A DNA stretch of 26,718 bases from Roseomonas xinghualingensis. GTDB taxonomy: Bacteria; Pseudomonadota; Alphaproteobacteria; Acetobacterales; Acetobacteraceae. The notes below the pieces were generated by a model. It ran no database searches. It saw nothing but the letters and a program-made list of their open reading frames with translations, and had not been told where the DNA came from. Below, piece by piece: positions 7,169 through 14,967 of the stretch. Numbering within the stretch: the first letter of the stretch is position 1; every line of letters begins with the position of its first letter. The translations under genes and the position numbers were made by a program. The stretch is from assembly GCF_025791835.1 (NCBI RefSeq), contig NZ_JAOXLP010000037.1, positions 1 through 26,718 on the forward strand, written 5' to 3'.

Positions 7169-8529
7169 GCCGGCGTCAGGGTCGAACCGCCGAGGCTGTT
7201 CCCGCCCACTCACCGCCCCGGCGGCTTCGCTGCGCCGTCTACACGCGCAAGAGCACGGACGAGGGGCTCGACCGCGAGTTCAACACCCTCGACGCCCAGC
7301 GGGAGGCCTGCGAGGCCTATGTCGCCTCCCAGCGGGCCGAGGGCTGGACGCGGGTAGCGGACCACTACGATGACGGGGGCTTCTCGGGCGGCACGCTGGA
7401 GCGGCCGGCGCTCCAGCGGCTGCTCCGGGACATCGAGCAGGACCGGGTGGATGTGGTGGTGGTCTATAAGATCGACCGCCTGTCCCGCTCGCTGATGGAC
7501 TTCTCCCGCCTGGTGGAGGTCTTTGATGCGCATGGCGTGACCTTCGTCTCCATCACCCAGTCCTTCAACACCACCACCTCCATGGGACGGCTGACGCTCA
7601 ACATCCTGCTCAGCTTTGCCCAGTTCGAGCGCGAGGTGATCGGCGAGCGGATCCGGGACAAGTTCGCGGCCTCCCGGGCGCGCGGCATGTGGATGGGCGG
7701 CAAGGTACCGCTCGGCTACGACGTGCGGGAGCGGAAGCTGGTCATCAATGAGGCCGAGGCCGTGACGGTCCGGCGCGTGTTCGAGCTGTTCCTGGACACT
7801 GCATCCGGCACCGAGACGGCCCGCCAGCTCCAGGCGGAGGGTCGCACCACCAAGTCGGGTCGGCTGCTGAACAAGGGCGACGTCTACAAGCTGCTGAACA
7901 ACCGCACCTATATCGGCGAGGCCACCCATAAGGGGAAGGTCTTTCCCGGCGAGCACGCAGCCATCATCGAGCGCCGCACCTGGGACCAGGTGCATGTCCT
8001 CCTGCGGGAGAGCCCGCGCAGCCGTGGCAACGCCACCCGCAACCAGATGCCGGCGCTGCTGAAGGGGCTGCTGTTCGGGGTGGACGGTCTGGCCATGTCG
8101 CCGACCCATACCCGGCACCGCGGACGGCTGTACCGCTACTACGTCAGCCAAGCGGCTCTGAAGGCAATTGAAGGGGAGGGGAGCCCCGACCTCGTGCGGC
8201 GCATCTCGGCCGCGGGGATCGAGGGCGCCGTCGTGACTCAGGTGCGTGCCCTCCTGCGCCAGCCCGAGATCGTAGTGGGCGCCTGGACGGCGGCACGGGC
8301 CGGTGATCCCGGCCTCACAGAAGCCGAGACCCGGGAGGCCCTGCACCAGCTGGAGCCGCTCTGGGAGGAGCTGTTCCCCGCCGAGCAGGCGCGGATTCTG
8401 CGGCTGCTGGTAGAGCGGGTGACGGTGTCGAGCACGGGCGCTGACATCCAGTTCCGGGTAGAGGGGCTGGCCAGTCTGATGCGGGATCTGGGGGCCGCTA
8501 ACGTCCAGATGTTGGAGGCGGCGGAATGA
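7165..8529 (+). CDS. Large serine recombinase (resolvase/invertase family)
   Basis: Site-specific recombinase expected to integrate and excise a mobile element through a serine-DNA intermediate. It has 454 residues from ATG 7165. The catalytic domain starts with CAVYTRKST, nucleophile Ser30. YKIDRLSRS and FAQFEREVIGERIRDK form the rest of the active site and the long helix. The Recombinase domain (about 170-280) contains PLGYDV and LLNNRTYIGEATHKGK. Where most large serine recombinases carry a zinc ribbon with CxxC, this one reads LLKGLLFGVDGLAMSPTHTR and later YRYYVSQ, with no cysteine pair. It overlaps the genes on both sides by ATGA. It is the only integrase candidate in the window and probably mobilises the adjacent phage or island; the attachment sites were not located. 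Confidence 0.93.
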   Translation: MSRRQGRTAEAVPAHSPPRRLRCAVYTRKSTDEGLDREFNTLDAQREACEAYVASQRAEGWTRVADHYDDGGFSGGTLERPALQRLLRDIEQDRVDVVVVYKIDRLSRSLMDFSRLVEVFDAHGVTFVSITQSFNTTTSMGRLTLNILLSFAQFEREVIGERIRDKFAASRARGMWMGGKVPLGYDVRERKLVINEAEAVTVRRVFELFLDTASGTETARQLQAEGRTTKSGRLLNKGDVYKLLNNRTYIGEATHKGKVFPGEHAAIIERRTWDQVHVLLRESPRSRGNATRNQMPALLKGLLFGVDGLAMSPTHTRHRGRLYRYYVSQAALKAIEGEGSPDLVRRISAAGIEGAVVTQVRALLRQPEIVVGAWTAARAGDPGLTEAETREALHQLEPLWEELFPAEQARILRLLVERVTVSSTGADIQFRVEGLASLMRDLGAANVQMLEAAE

Positions 8530-8942
8530 GTGCTGCGGAAACCTCATCTCCCGCCAGCCTCACGGTCTGGGTGCCTCTGACGATCCGGCGCCGGCCAGGG
8601 CGGAAAACGATCGTCACGCCCAACGGCGTGGCACTACAGGCCCAAGCAACAGCGACCACGCAGACGCGAGGCGATCCGGCGCTGGTGAAGGCCTTAGCAC
8701 GAGCATTTCGGTACCAGCGCATGCTAGATGAGGGACGGTACGCCTCGATCAGTGAAATGGCGGCAGGTGAAAAGCTGGATCGCGGCTACATGGGGCGGCT
8801 GCTACAGCTGACACTGCTAGCGCCGGAGATCGTGGAGAAGGTGCTGGACGGAAGGCAGCCCGATCAGCTCGACTTGCCGAGGCTAATGCAGGCATTACCG
8901 TCTGCTTGGTCAGAACAAACTGACACACTCGCTACGGTATAG
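8526..8942 (+). CDS. ParB/KorB-type helix-turn-helix protein, last gene of the recombinase cassette
   Basis: 138 residues. The first 50 include an SLTVWVPLTIRRRPGRKT segment shared with the decayed copy near 10195. Residues about 70-110 form an HTH like that following the ParB nuclease domain: ASISEMAAGEKLDRGYMGRL, then LQLTLLAPEIVEKVLDGRQP. It lacks a ParB nuclease domain. The ATG overlaps the recombinase stop (GAATGAG). A role in binding the element's ends or controlling the cassette is inferred from the fusion-like gene order. The gene ends with TAG at 8940-8942. Confidence 0.82.
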   Translation: MSAAETSSPASLTVWVPLTIRRRPGRKTIVTPNGVALQAQATATTQTRGDPALVKALARAFRYQRMLDEGRYASISEMAAGEKLDRGYMGRLLQLTLLAPEIVEKVLDGRQPDQLDLPRLMQALPSAWSEQTDTLATV

Positions 8943-9023
8943 CCCTACCGGTGCGGCTGTTGGGGGTGATTGACCCTGTGCTAAACCTGTATGGCAACGC
9001 CCTGAGGCCGTCCTATCCTAATC

Positions 9024-10121
9024 ATGCCTATCTTCGAAGTCAGCGAGAACAGTCTTGCACCGGTTCCCACGACCACCTTCGTCGCCCTGGGTATGAAGGA
9101 GCGCGCCGACCTCCAACGGCTTCTAGCTGCCCGGATCGAGGCCCTGGAAGAGGGGCTGCTGGTCCTAACGGATGAGTTCAGCGGATGGTCTGACAGCGCC
9201 CGACGCATTGACCTGCTCTGCCTCGACACTGACGCGAGCCTCGTCGTCATCGAGCTGAAGCGAGACGAAGATGGCGGCCACATGGAACTTCAGGCGCTAC
9301 GCTACGCCGCCATGGTTTCCGCCATGACCTTCGAGCAAGCCGTTGCAACTCTCGCCCGCTTCCGCAGCAAGACGGCTCCGGACGACGCCGCTGCTCAGGC
9401 CACCCTCCTCACCCACCTCGGCTGGAGCGAACCGGATGAAGAGGCCTTTGCCCAAGAAACCAGGATCATCCTCGTCGCGGCCGACTTCGGCAAGGAGATC
9501 ACGACCACGGCTCTCTGGCTGCGCGACCGATACGCCCTGGACATCCGCTGCGTGCGGTTGCGGCCGTACCGCATGACGGATGGCCGATTGCTGCTCGATA
9601 TTCAGCCGCTGATCCCCTTGCCTGAGGCAGCCGAGTTCCAGACCCAGCTCGGTGCCAAGCAGGCGGCCGAGCGCAAAGAGCGGGCTGAGCGCCACGACCT
9701 ACGATACCGCTTCTGGGCGAACCTTCTGGAAGCGGCTAAGCCACGTACGAAGCTGCACGCGACGCGCTCACCGTCGGACGATAGTTGGATCTGGGGTGGC
9801 ATCGGTCGGACAGGCTTTGGGTTGAACTATGTCATTCGTCAGCACGATGGGCGTGTGGAATTAAAGATCGACGGTAACGTGGTCACCGGCGCCGCAGCCT
9901 ACGCAGCCCTTAAGGCCGAGCAAGAGGGGATTGAACGGGAGTTCGGCAGTCCCTTGGAATGGGAGGAGCCCCCGGCCATTGGCGGTTGGCGCATCTGCCA
10001 TCGCACGAAGGGAGGCTACCGCGACGCTGAAACGGACTGGCCCACCATCCAGGACCAGATGATCGAGGCCATGATTCGCTTGGATCGCGTTGTCCGGCCG
10101 CGGGTGAACAAACTGCCCTAG
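9024..10121 (+). CDS. PD-(D/E)xK nuclease-like protein with DUF4268 domain
   Basis: 365 residues. The N-terminal domain shows the nuclease signature RRIDLLCLD (D63), then VVIELKR (E77, K79) and a following Q90-A-L-R-Y helix, as in NucS/PD-(D/E)xK folds. The C-terminal half (about 225-360) matches the DUF4268 pattern: YRFWANLLEAAKP, an SDDSWIWGGIGRTGFG segment and W-P-x-I-Q-D-Q near the end. Such proteins often occur in defence islands near type I R-M genes, and here the hsd operon converges on it. No Shine-Dalgarno is visible before ATG 9024; TATCCT lies seven bases upstream, so a leaderless transcript is possible. It lies between an intact and a decayed copy of the HTH gene, suggesting separate acquisition. 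Confidence 0.8.
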   Translation: MPIFEVSENSLAPVPTTTFVALGMKERADLQRLLAARIEALEEGLLVLTDEFSGWSDSARRIDLLCLDTDASLVVIELKRDEDGGHMELQALRYAAMVSAMTFEQAVATLARFRSKTAPDDAAAQATLLTHLGWSEPDEEAFAQETRIILVAADFGKEITTTALWLRDRYALDIRCVRLRPYRMTDGRLLLDIQPLIPLPEAAEFQTQLGAKQAAERKERAERHDLRYRFWANLLEAAKPRTKLHATRSPSDDSWIWGGIGRTGFGLNYVIRQHDGRVELKIDGNVVTGAAAYAALKAEQEGIEREFGSPLEWEEPPAIGGWRICHRTKGGYRDAETDWPTIQDQMIEAMIRLDRVVRPRVNKLP

Positions 10122-10134
10122 CGGATAGCGCACC

Positions 10135-10430
10135 GAGCAGTTGAGCTTTCAGTCTCGACTGACGCCCTGGTGTCGCTGGCACACCGCACCTACCAACCTC
10201 ACCGTTCCTGTGCCACGCTCGGTTCGGCGCCGGCTGGTGCGCAAGACAGTCGTGACATCGGAGGGCGGGGGGGCGGCTGCGTCCCTTTCTGCTATCCCGC
10301 CCTACGTGGATCCTGCACCAGACACGACGCTCGCGCGGTGAAGAGGGCCGTACGCCTCCGTTACCGGTGGCCGAGGCCGAGCGCCTAGACCGTGGCTACA
10401 TGGAGAGGTTGCTGCAGCTGGCCGCTGCCG
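10135..10430 (+). pseudogene. Decayed copy of the ParB-type HTH gene
   Basis: Two blocks match the intact gene at 8526-8942. At 10198-10258 the frame reads LTVPVPRSVRRRLVRKTVVT, against LTVWVPLTIRRRPGRKTIVT in the intact protein. At 10370-10410, in a different frame, it reads RLDRGYMERLLQLA, against KLDRGYMGRLLQLT. The distance between the blocks is about 29 bases shorter than in the intact gene and the frame is lost, with stops between. The similarity stops where hsdR ends at 10432, so the copy is also truncated at its 3' end. It is a paralogue remnant and marks the edge of the R-M insertion. Confidence 0.8.
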
Positions 10431-10431
10431 C

Positions 10432-13400
10432 TCACGCTACTGCCCTGTCTCGCACCTCTACCAAGAGGTCGATTAACCGGATGACCTCCGCTTCCGGGAA
10501 TACCCCCTCGACACCCTTAACGCTGAACTTGGTATAGGGAGCTTCGTATAGCCGGCCGGGGTCGACAGCGCCGGTCCGCGTCAAGTTCTCGATGATGACG
10601 TTGATGAATTCGAGCTGGTTGCCTGTTAGTGTCTTGCCCTGGATGAAGCTTGCTAAGGCCTGCTGGGCGGCAGATCGGTCCAGCCCAACCAAGCTGCGTA
10701 CAAATAGGCCAAGACCCTCGCTTTGTACCTTTGCCTTCTCCAGCTCCTCCGGCGTGCCGGTGCCGCTCTCCACCAGCATCCGCTCCAACTCTGTCAGGTC
10801 GGTCGCCGTTAGAGGCAAGTTATGGCGAAGTCGGTGTATCGCGATGTGGCTCTCGTGGGCCTGCAGAAATTTCCGAGCCTTCTCCCGGAACTTGGCAAAC
10901 GCATCAGCCGAGACGAACTTCTCGAAGACGATCTCCTCCGCCTCTCCGATCTGGTCTTCGAAGTTGGTATAGAGGATGGGCCGCTTCGCGCGTTCAATCA
11001 GGTGGACCAACCCACGCAGCCGCCGGCGCACCCGCTCCAGTTCAGCCAGGGTGACGTCCTGCCACCACGCCTCCGTCTGGACCTCCAGGATGAGTTCCAT
11101 CTCTGCGGCGATGGTCGGGACAGCTTGGTTCTCGGCAAGCGCCCCAGCGATGCTGATGACCTTGTCCTTGAAGGCATCGAACCCAGGGCGAGCTGCCGAA
11201 ACACAGAGCTGCAGGTTCAGGAGCAGCAAGTCGAACTGCTTGGCCTCAATCTTCTCCGGCTCCAACTCGGCCGGCAGGCCGGCTATCTGAGCTGAGAGAG
11301 CCTCGCGGTCAGCCGGTTCCAGTACCTCCCAGGCCTCGGCCTTGGTGAATTGTTCAACAAGACGTCGGTGCGGGCGGACAATGAAGTTGTCGGGGTTCAT
11401 GGCCGCAACCTCACTGCGCAGATGCAGCACAAGGTCTTGTCGCAGTTCACCTTCGGCAGCAGCATCTGGCGCGGAATTCGCCTTCAGGCGAGCATCAATC
11501 CCGCCCAACACCTCCAGTCGTGTCCGGAACAGCCTAGCGGAAAGACTCTCGGCCGTGCTGCCCTCAACCGTTGGCGCGTCCTGGCTGAAGAACTCCAGGT
11601 TCTGGCAGAAGTCGAAGACGAAGAAGAACTCCTTGTGCATCCCCGGACCGAATAGATGAGGCCGGAGGCGGGTTCCGCGGCCGATCATCTGCCAGAACTT
11701 CGTCTTTGAGCGAACCAGTTTGAAAAAGACGAGGTTCACCACCTCCGGCACGTCGATCCCGGTGTCCATCATGTCCACGCTGATGGCGATGTGGGGCGCC
11801 TTTGTTGGGTTCGAGAAATCGTCGATCAGCTTCTGAGCATAGTCTACCTGGAAGTCGATCACTCGCGCGAAACTACCCTTGTGCTGTGGGTAGTTCACGT
11901 CAAAGCGCTGCTGAATGAACTCGGCGTGGCGGTGATTCTTGGCGAAGATGATGGTCTTGCCGATCCGGTCCCCACCCTCAACCTTCAGCCCATGAGTCAT
12001 TAGGTGCAGCAGCACCTTGTCCACGGTATCCTGGTTGAACAGCCACTGGTTGACCGCATCCGCCTCCACCCGATCGGGCGGGCCATCCTCTTCATCCCAC
12101 TCCAGCTCGTCCCAACGGTCTTTGTCCTCCTCGGAAAGCTGGTCGTAGCGGATCCCCTCACGCTGAAACTTCAGCGGCACAGAGACCGCGCGCATCGGTA
12201 CAAGATAACCGTCCTTCACCGCATCCTCGTGCGGGTAGGCGTCGGTCGGCATGCCCGTATCGAGATCGAACAGAGAATAGGTGTTCTTGTCGATCTCGTC
12301 CTTTGGCGTCGCGGTGAGGCCGACCAGAAGGCTATCAAACCAGCGGAAGATGGCGCGGTAGCGGCGATAGATGGAGCGGTGCGCCTCATCCACGATGATC
12401 AGGTCGAAATGGCCTGGACCGAAGCGGCGGCCATTCGGGCCGACCTCATCGATCAGCGTCATCATGGTAGGGTAGGTGGAGACATAAACGCGGCCCTGCG
12501 CGCTGCGGTCCGTCAGCAGGTTGACGGGGGCGGCCTCCGGCAGGTGCGTCTTGAAGGCGTTCACGGCCTGCTTCACCAGTGCGGTGCGGTCGGCCAGGAA
12601 GAGGATGCGCTTGGCCCAGTTGGCGCGCATCAGCAGGTCGCATAGCGCGATCACGGTGCGCGTCTTGCCGGCGCCGGTGGCCATGACGACCAGGGCTTTG
12701 CGTCGGTTCTCCCGTTCGAAGGTCTCGCCGATGCGGCGGATGGCGCGGGTTTGGTAGGGGCGCTCGGCGATGCTGGCGCGGATCTCGGTTTCACCGAGCG
12801 GGCGCTGCGTGGTGCGGCGCTGAATCAGCAGCTCTAGCTCCTCCCGCCGGTAGAAGCCTTGCACCTCCCGCGGGGGATAGGCGGTGTCGTCCCAAATCCA
12901 GTGCTCGTAGCCGTTGGTGTAAAAGATGACGGGACGCTGGCCGTGCATCTGCTCCAGGCAGTCGGCGTAGAGCTTGGCCTGGTGCTGGCCTTTGGCGGGG
13001 CTGTGGCGGGTGGCCTTAGCTTCCACCACAGCCAGCGGCTTGCCATCGGCGCCCCAGAGCACATAGTCGGCGAAGCCGGTGCCAGTAGGGTTGGGCATGC
13101 CGGTGACGAGCACCTCCGCTACGCCAGGGGCGTGCGGGTCCCACCCGGCCTCGCGCAGAAGGCTGTCGATGTAGAGGTCGCGGGTCTGCGCCTCGGCATA
13201 ATCATGTGTGTCGGGGCGGGCGGCGTTGGCGGCGGCGGCCTTCGCCACCTCGGCGCGCAGCGCGGTCAGCTCGGCATCCAGCGAGGCGCGGGCGGCACGC
13301 TCTTTCTCCAGCTCCTCGTCGCGGCGGCGCAGATCCTCGTTCAGCTTGCGGAGCTGCTCCAGGCTCTGGCGCGCGATGGCGACGGCAGGCGGCGGGATCT

Positions 13401-13815
13401 TCTGCGGGTCGAAGGCGAGGCTGTCGGGCGGCGGGGTGGCGCGCGCGTAGTTGCGGGCCAGCCAGAAGCCAATTTGGAAGATCTCAGCCAGAATGGCGCG
13501 GGATTCCGCCTCGGCCACCGGCTTGTTGCTGTGCACGGCACGGTTGCCGGCATCCTTCACCAGCACCGCCTTGCGGTACACCGCCTCCCCCGCCAGGCGG
13601 CGGAAGGAGGGCTCATGCACCAGCGCCGCCAGGTTGTCCTGCACCGGCGGGGTCAGGCGCTGCTCGGCGCGGTAGAGCCAAGCGAGCGCCAGTTCCATGA
13701 AGCGGCGGGCGTAGAAGACACTGGCCCGCGGGTCGCCCCGCGCCGCAGCCTCGGCGCGCGCGGCGGCGGTGTAGAGATCCGGCCACTCGGGTTGGAGAAA
13801 GCCGAATTGCGACAT
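10432..13815 (-). CDS. hsdR: Type I restriction enzyme, R subunit (HsdR, EcoEI/EcoKI-like)
   Basis: Translocating restriction subunit of the HsdRMS complex, 1127 residues, full length. An N-terminal DUF4145-like helical domain (about 25-130) and a coiled coil (150-195) precede the nuclease domain, with GFADYVLWG (D250) and VVEAKAT (E265, K267). The helicase has Walker A MATGAGKT (378-385), DEAH at 476-479, TATP at 501-504, and motif VI in QMIGRGTRLRP. The C-terminal 350 residues match the EcoEI_R_C type. ATG 13815 has AAGG seven bases upstream, overlapping the hsdS stop, and nine bases separate the two genes. No frameshift or missing catalytic residue is seen, so the subunit appears functional. 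Confidence 0.96.
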   Translation of the reverse strand: MSQFGFLQPEWPDLYTAAARAEAAARGDPRASVFYARRFMELALAWLYRAEQRLTPPVQDNLAALVHEPSFRRLAGEAVYRKAVLVKDAGNRAVHSNKPVAEAESRAILAEIFQIGFWLARNYARATPPPDSLAFDPQKIPPPAVAIARQSLEQLRKLNEDLRRRDEELEKERAARASLDAELTALRAEVAKAAAANAARPDTHDYAEAQTRDLYIDSLLREAGWDPHAPGVAEVLVTGMPNPTGTGFADYVLWGADGKPLAVVEAKATRHSPAKGQHQAKLYADCLEQMHGQRPVIFYTNGYEHWIWDDTAYPPREVQGFYRREELELLIQRRTTQRPLGETEIRASIAERPYQTRAIRRIGETFERENRRKALVVMATGAGKTRTVIALCDLLMRANWAKRILFLADRTALVKQAVNAFKTHLPEAAPVNLLTDRSAQGRVYVSTYPTMMTLIDEVGPNGRRFGPGHFDLIIVDEAHRSIYRRYRAIFRWFDSLLVGLTATPKDEIDKNTYSLFDLDTGMPTDAYPHEDAVKDGYLVPMRAVSVPLKFQREGIRYDQLSEEDKDRWDELEWDEEDGPPDRVEADAVNQWLFNQDTVDKVLLHLMTHGLKVEGGDRIGKTIIFAKNHRHAEFIQQRFDVNYPQHKGSFARVIDFQVDYAQKLIDDFSNPTKAPHIAISVDMMDTGIDVPEVVNLVFFKLVRSKTKFWQMIGRGTRLRPHLFGPGMHKEFFFVFDFCQNLEFFSQDAPTVEGSTAESLSARLFRTRLEVLGGIDARLKANSAPDAAAEGELRQDLVLHLRSEVAAMNPDNFIVRPHRRLVEQFTKAEAWEVLEPADREALSAQIAGLPAELEPEKIEAKQFDLLLLNLQLCVSAARPGFDAFKDKVISIAGALAENQAVPTIAAEMELILEVQTEAWWQDVTLAELERVRRRLRGLVHLIERAKRPILYTNFEDQIGEAEEIVFEKFVSADAFAKFREKARKFLQAHESHIAIHRLRHNLPLTATDLTELERMLVESGTGTPEELEKAKVQSEGLGLFVRSLVGLDRSAAQQALASFIQGKTLTGNQLEFINVIIENLTRTGAVDPGRLYEAPYTKFSVKGVEGVFPEAEVIRLIDLLVEVRDRAVA

Positions 13816-13824
13816 GGGGCTGCC

Positions 13825-14967
13825 TTACAGCTCGCCGCGGAAGGCGCGGTGTTGGAGGGAGGAGAAGAGCGAATCAAGGCGCTTCTCCGAAGCAGCAGCG
13901 CATTCCAGCAGGCCATCCTTTGCGCGCAGACGGTTCACAAACTCCCGTTGGTCCTGAATGGCTGGGATCAGAATCTCGACCGGGTACACGCGTGAGCCAG
14001 AGATCAGAGGCTGTCCGAACTGACTAGATACACTGTTCAGGTCTGCGTGTTGAAGTGCAGCAGCCAGATACAGGAAGTCGACATCCTCTTTTATGTCAGA
14101 GACATAGAGAGCGTTATCAGTAATCCAGCTCTTGGGGGGTGATATATGAACGCAACCGCAGTATGCGCCGACCCGTCCAATTACGATCTTCTCCTCAGAG
14201 GCATTGTAGGTATTATGTTGTCCGTTTACACCATTGCCTCCGAAGACCAGATGTTCGCCTTCGACCATCGCTGAGGCAGGGAGAAAATCGCCACTTTTGA
14301 GCTTGAGCAGATTGCCTAGGCGCTCCTTCGGCAGATTTTTGGGATTGTTTCGTGTAGTCCCAAACATCTCCACGAAAATCGCCCGTGCCATCTCGTCGAG
14401 TTGCGCCCGCGCCGCCCGCCGCTTCGCTCGCAGCGCGTCGGCCTCATCGAGGATGGCGGCTATGCGGCGCTGTTCGGCTATATCGATCCGGGGGACGTGT
14501 AAGCGCTCAAGCTCCTTCCGAGAAATTCGCTGCCGCGTTGCTCCTCTTGCTTGCCTTTGTACGCTCCCCAAGAACTCCGGTGAATTCATCATCCAGCACA
14601 GCCACCGAGCATCGCAGGTCGCGGGGTCTGGTCGGATGATGCAGACATCTACGACAGTAACCGACGCTTTCTCATCGCCAGGAAAAATGCACGCCCGCCC
14701 AATCGGATCCGGCATGCGAGCAACAAGAATATCTCCGGGCAATAGAAAGGTGCATTTGAGTTCCCTTGCTTTTGACGCAGTCAGGAACCTTGAAGACTTG
14801 TTAAGGTATGCACCGATGCCCACATCCGCTAATTGGATTAGCCGGACATCACCCTCAGGGTCTTGGTCCTTCGACTCAACCCAGTCTCCATCAGATATAA
14901 AGCCACATTTTTTAACGATTTCAGTCAAGCTGATCGTGCTGTTTTCTGGCGGGCGGAGGTAGTTCAC
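13825..14967 (-). CDS. hsdS: Type I restriction-modification specificity subunit (HsdS)
   Basis: Target-recognition subunit, 380 residues. It has the usual two-half layout: first target recognition domain to about residue 155, central conserved helix IAEQRRIAAILDEADALRAK followed by RRAARAQLDEMARAIFVEMFG (about 163-203), second recognition domain (205-340) beginning KERLGNLLKLKSGDFLP, and a final conserved helix ending QHRAFRGEL. The start is a GTG at 14967 that overlaps the hsdM stop (GTGA). Both recognition domains are visibly richer in A/T than hsdM, hsdR and the central helix, as expected when recognition domains are exchanged horizontally. The recognised DNA sequence cannot be deduced. 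Confidence 0.93.
   Translation of the reverse strand: MNYLRPPENSTISLTEIVKKCGFISDGDWVESKDQDPEGDVRLIQLADVGIGAYLNKSSRFLTASKARELKCTFLLPGDILVARMPDPIGRACIFPGDEKASVTVVDVCIIRPDPATCDARWLCWMMNSPEFLGSVQRQARGATRQRISRKELERLHVPRIDIAEQRRIAAILDEADALRAKRRAARAQLDEMARAIFVEMFGTTRNNPKNLPKERLGNLLKLKSGDFLPASAMVEGEHLVFGGNGVNGQHNTYNASEEKIVIGRVGAYCGCVHISPPKSWITDNALYVSDIKEDVDFLYLAAALQHADLNSVSSQFGQPLISGSRVYPVEILIPAIQDQREFVNRLRAKDGLLECAAASEKRLDSLFSSLQHRAFRGEL

Noticed and set aside
7210..8547. 445-codon minus-strand ORF
   Set aside because: Antisense to the serine recombinase; shadow.
5494..10147. CAGTTGAGCT at both 5494-5503 and 10138-10147 as possible attachment-site repeats around the recombinase cassette
   Set aside because: A 10-base match is expected many times by chance in a window of this size; there is no longer shared core.
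12859..13995. 378-codon plus-strand ORF over hsdR and hsdS
   Set aside because: It spans two real genes on the other strand and shows no motif.
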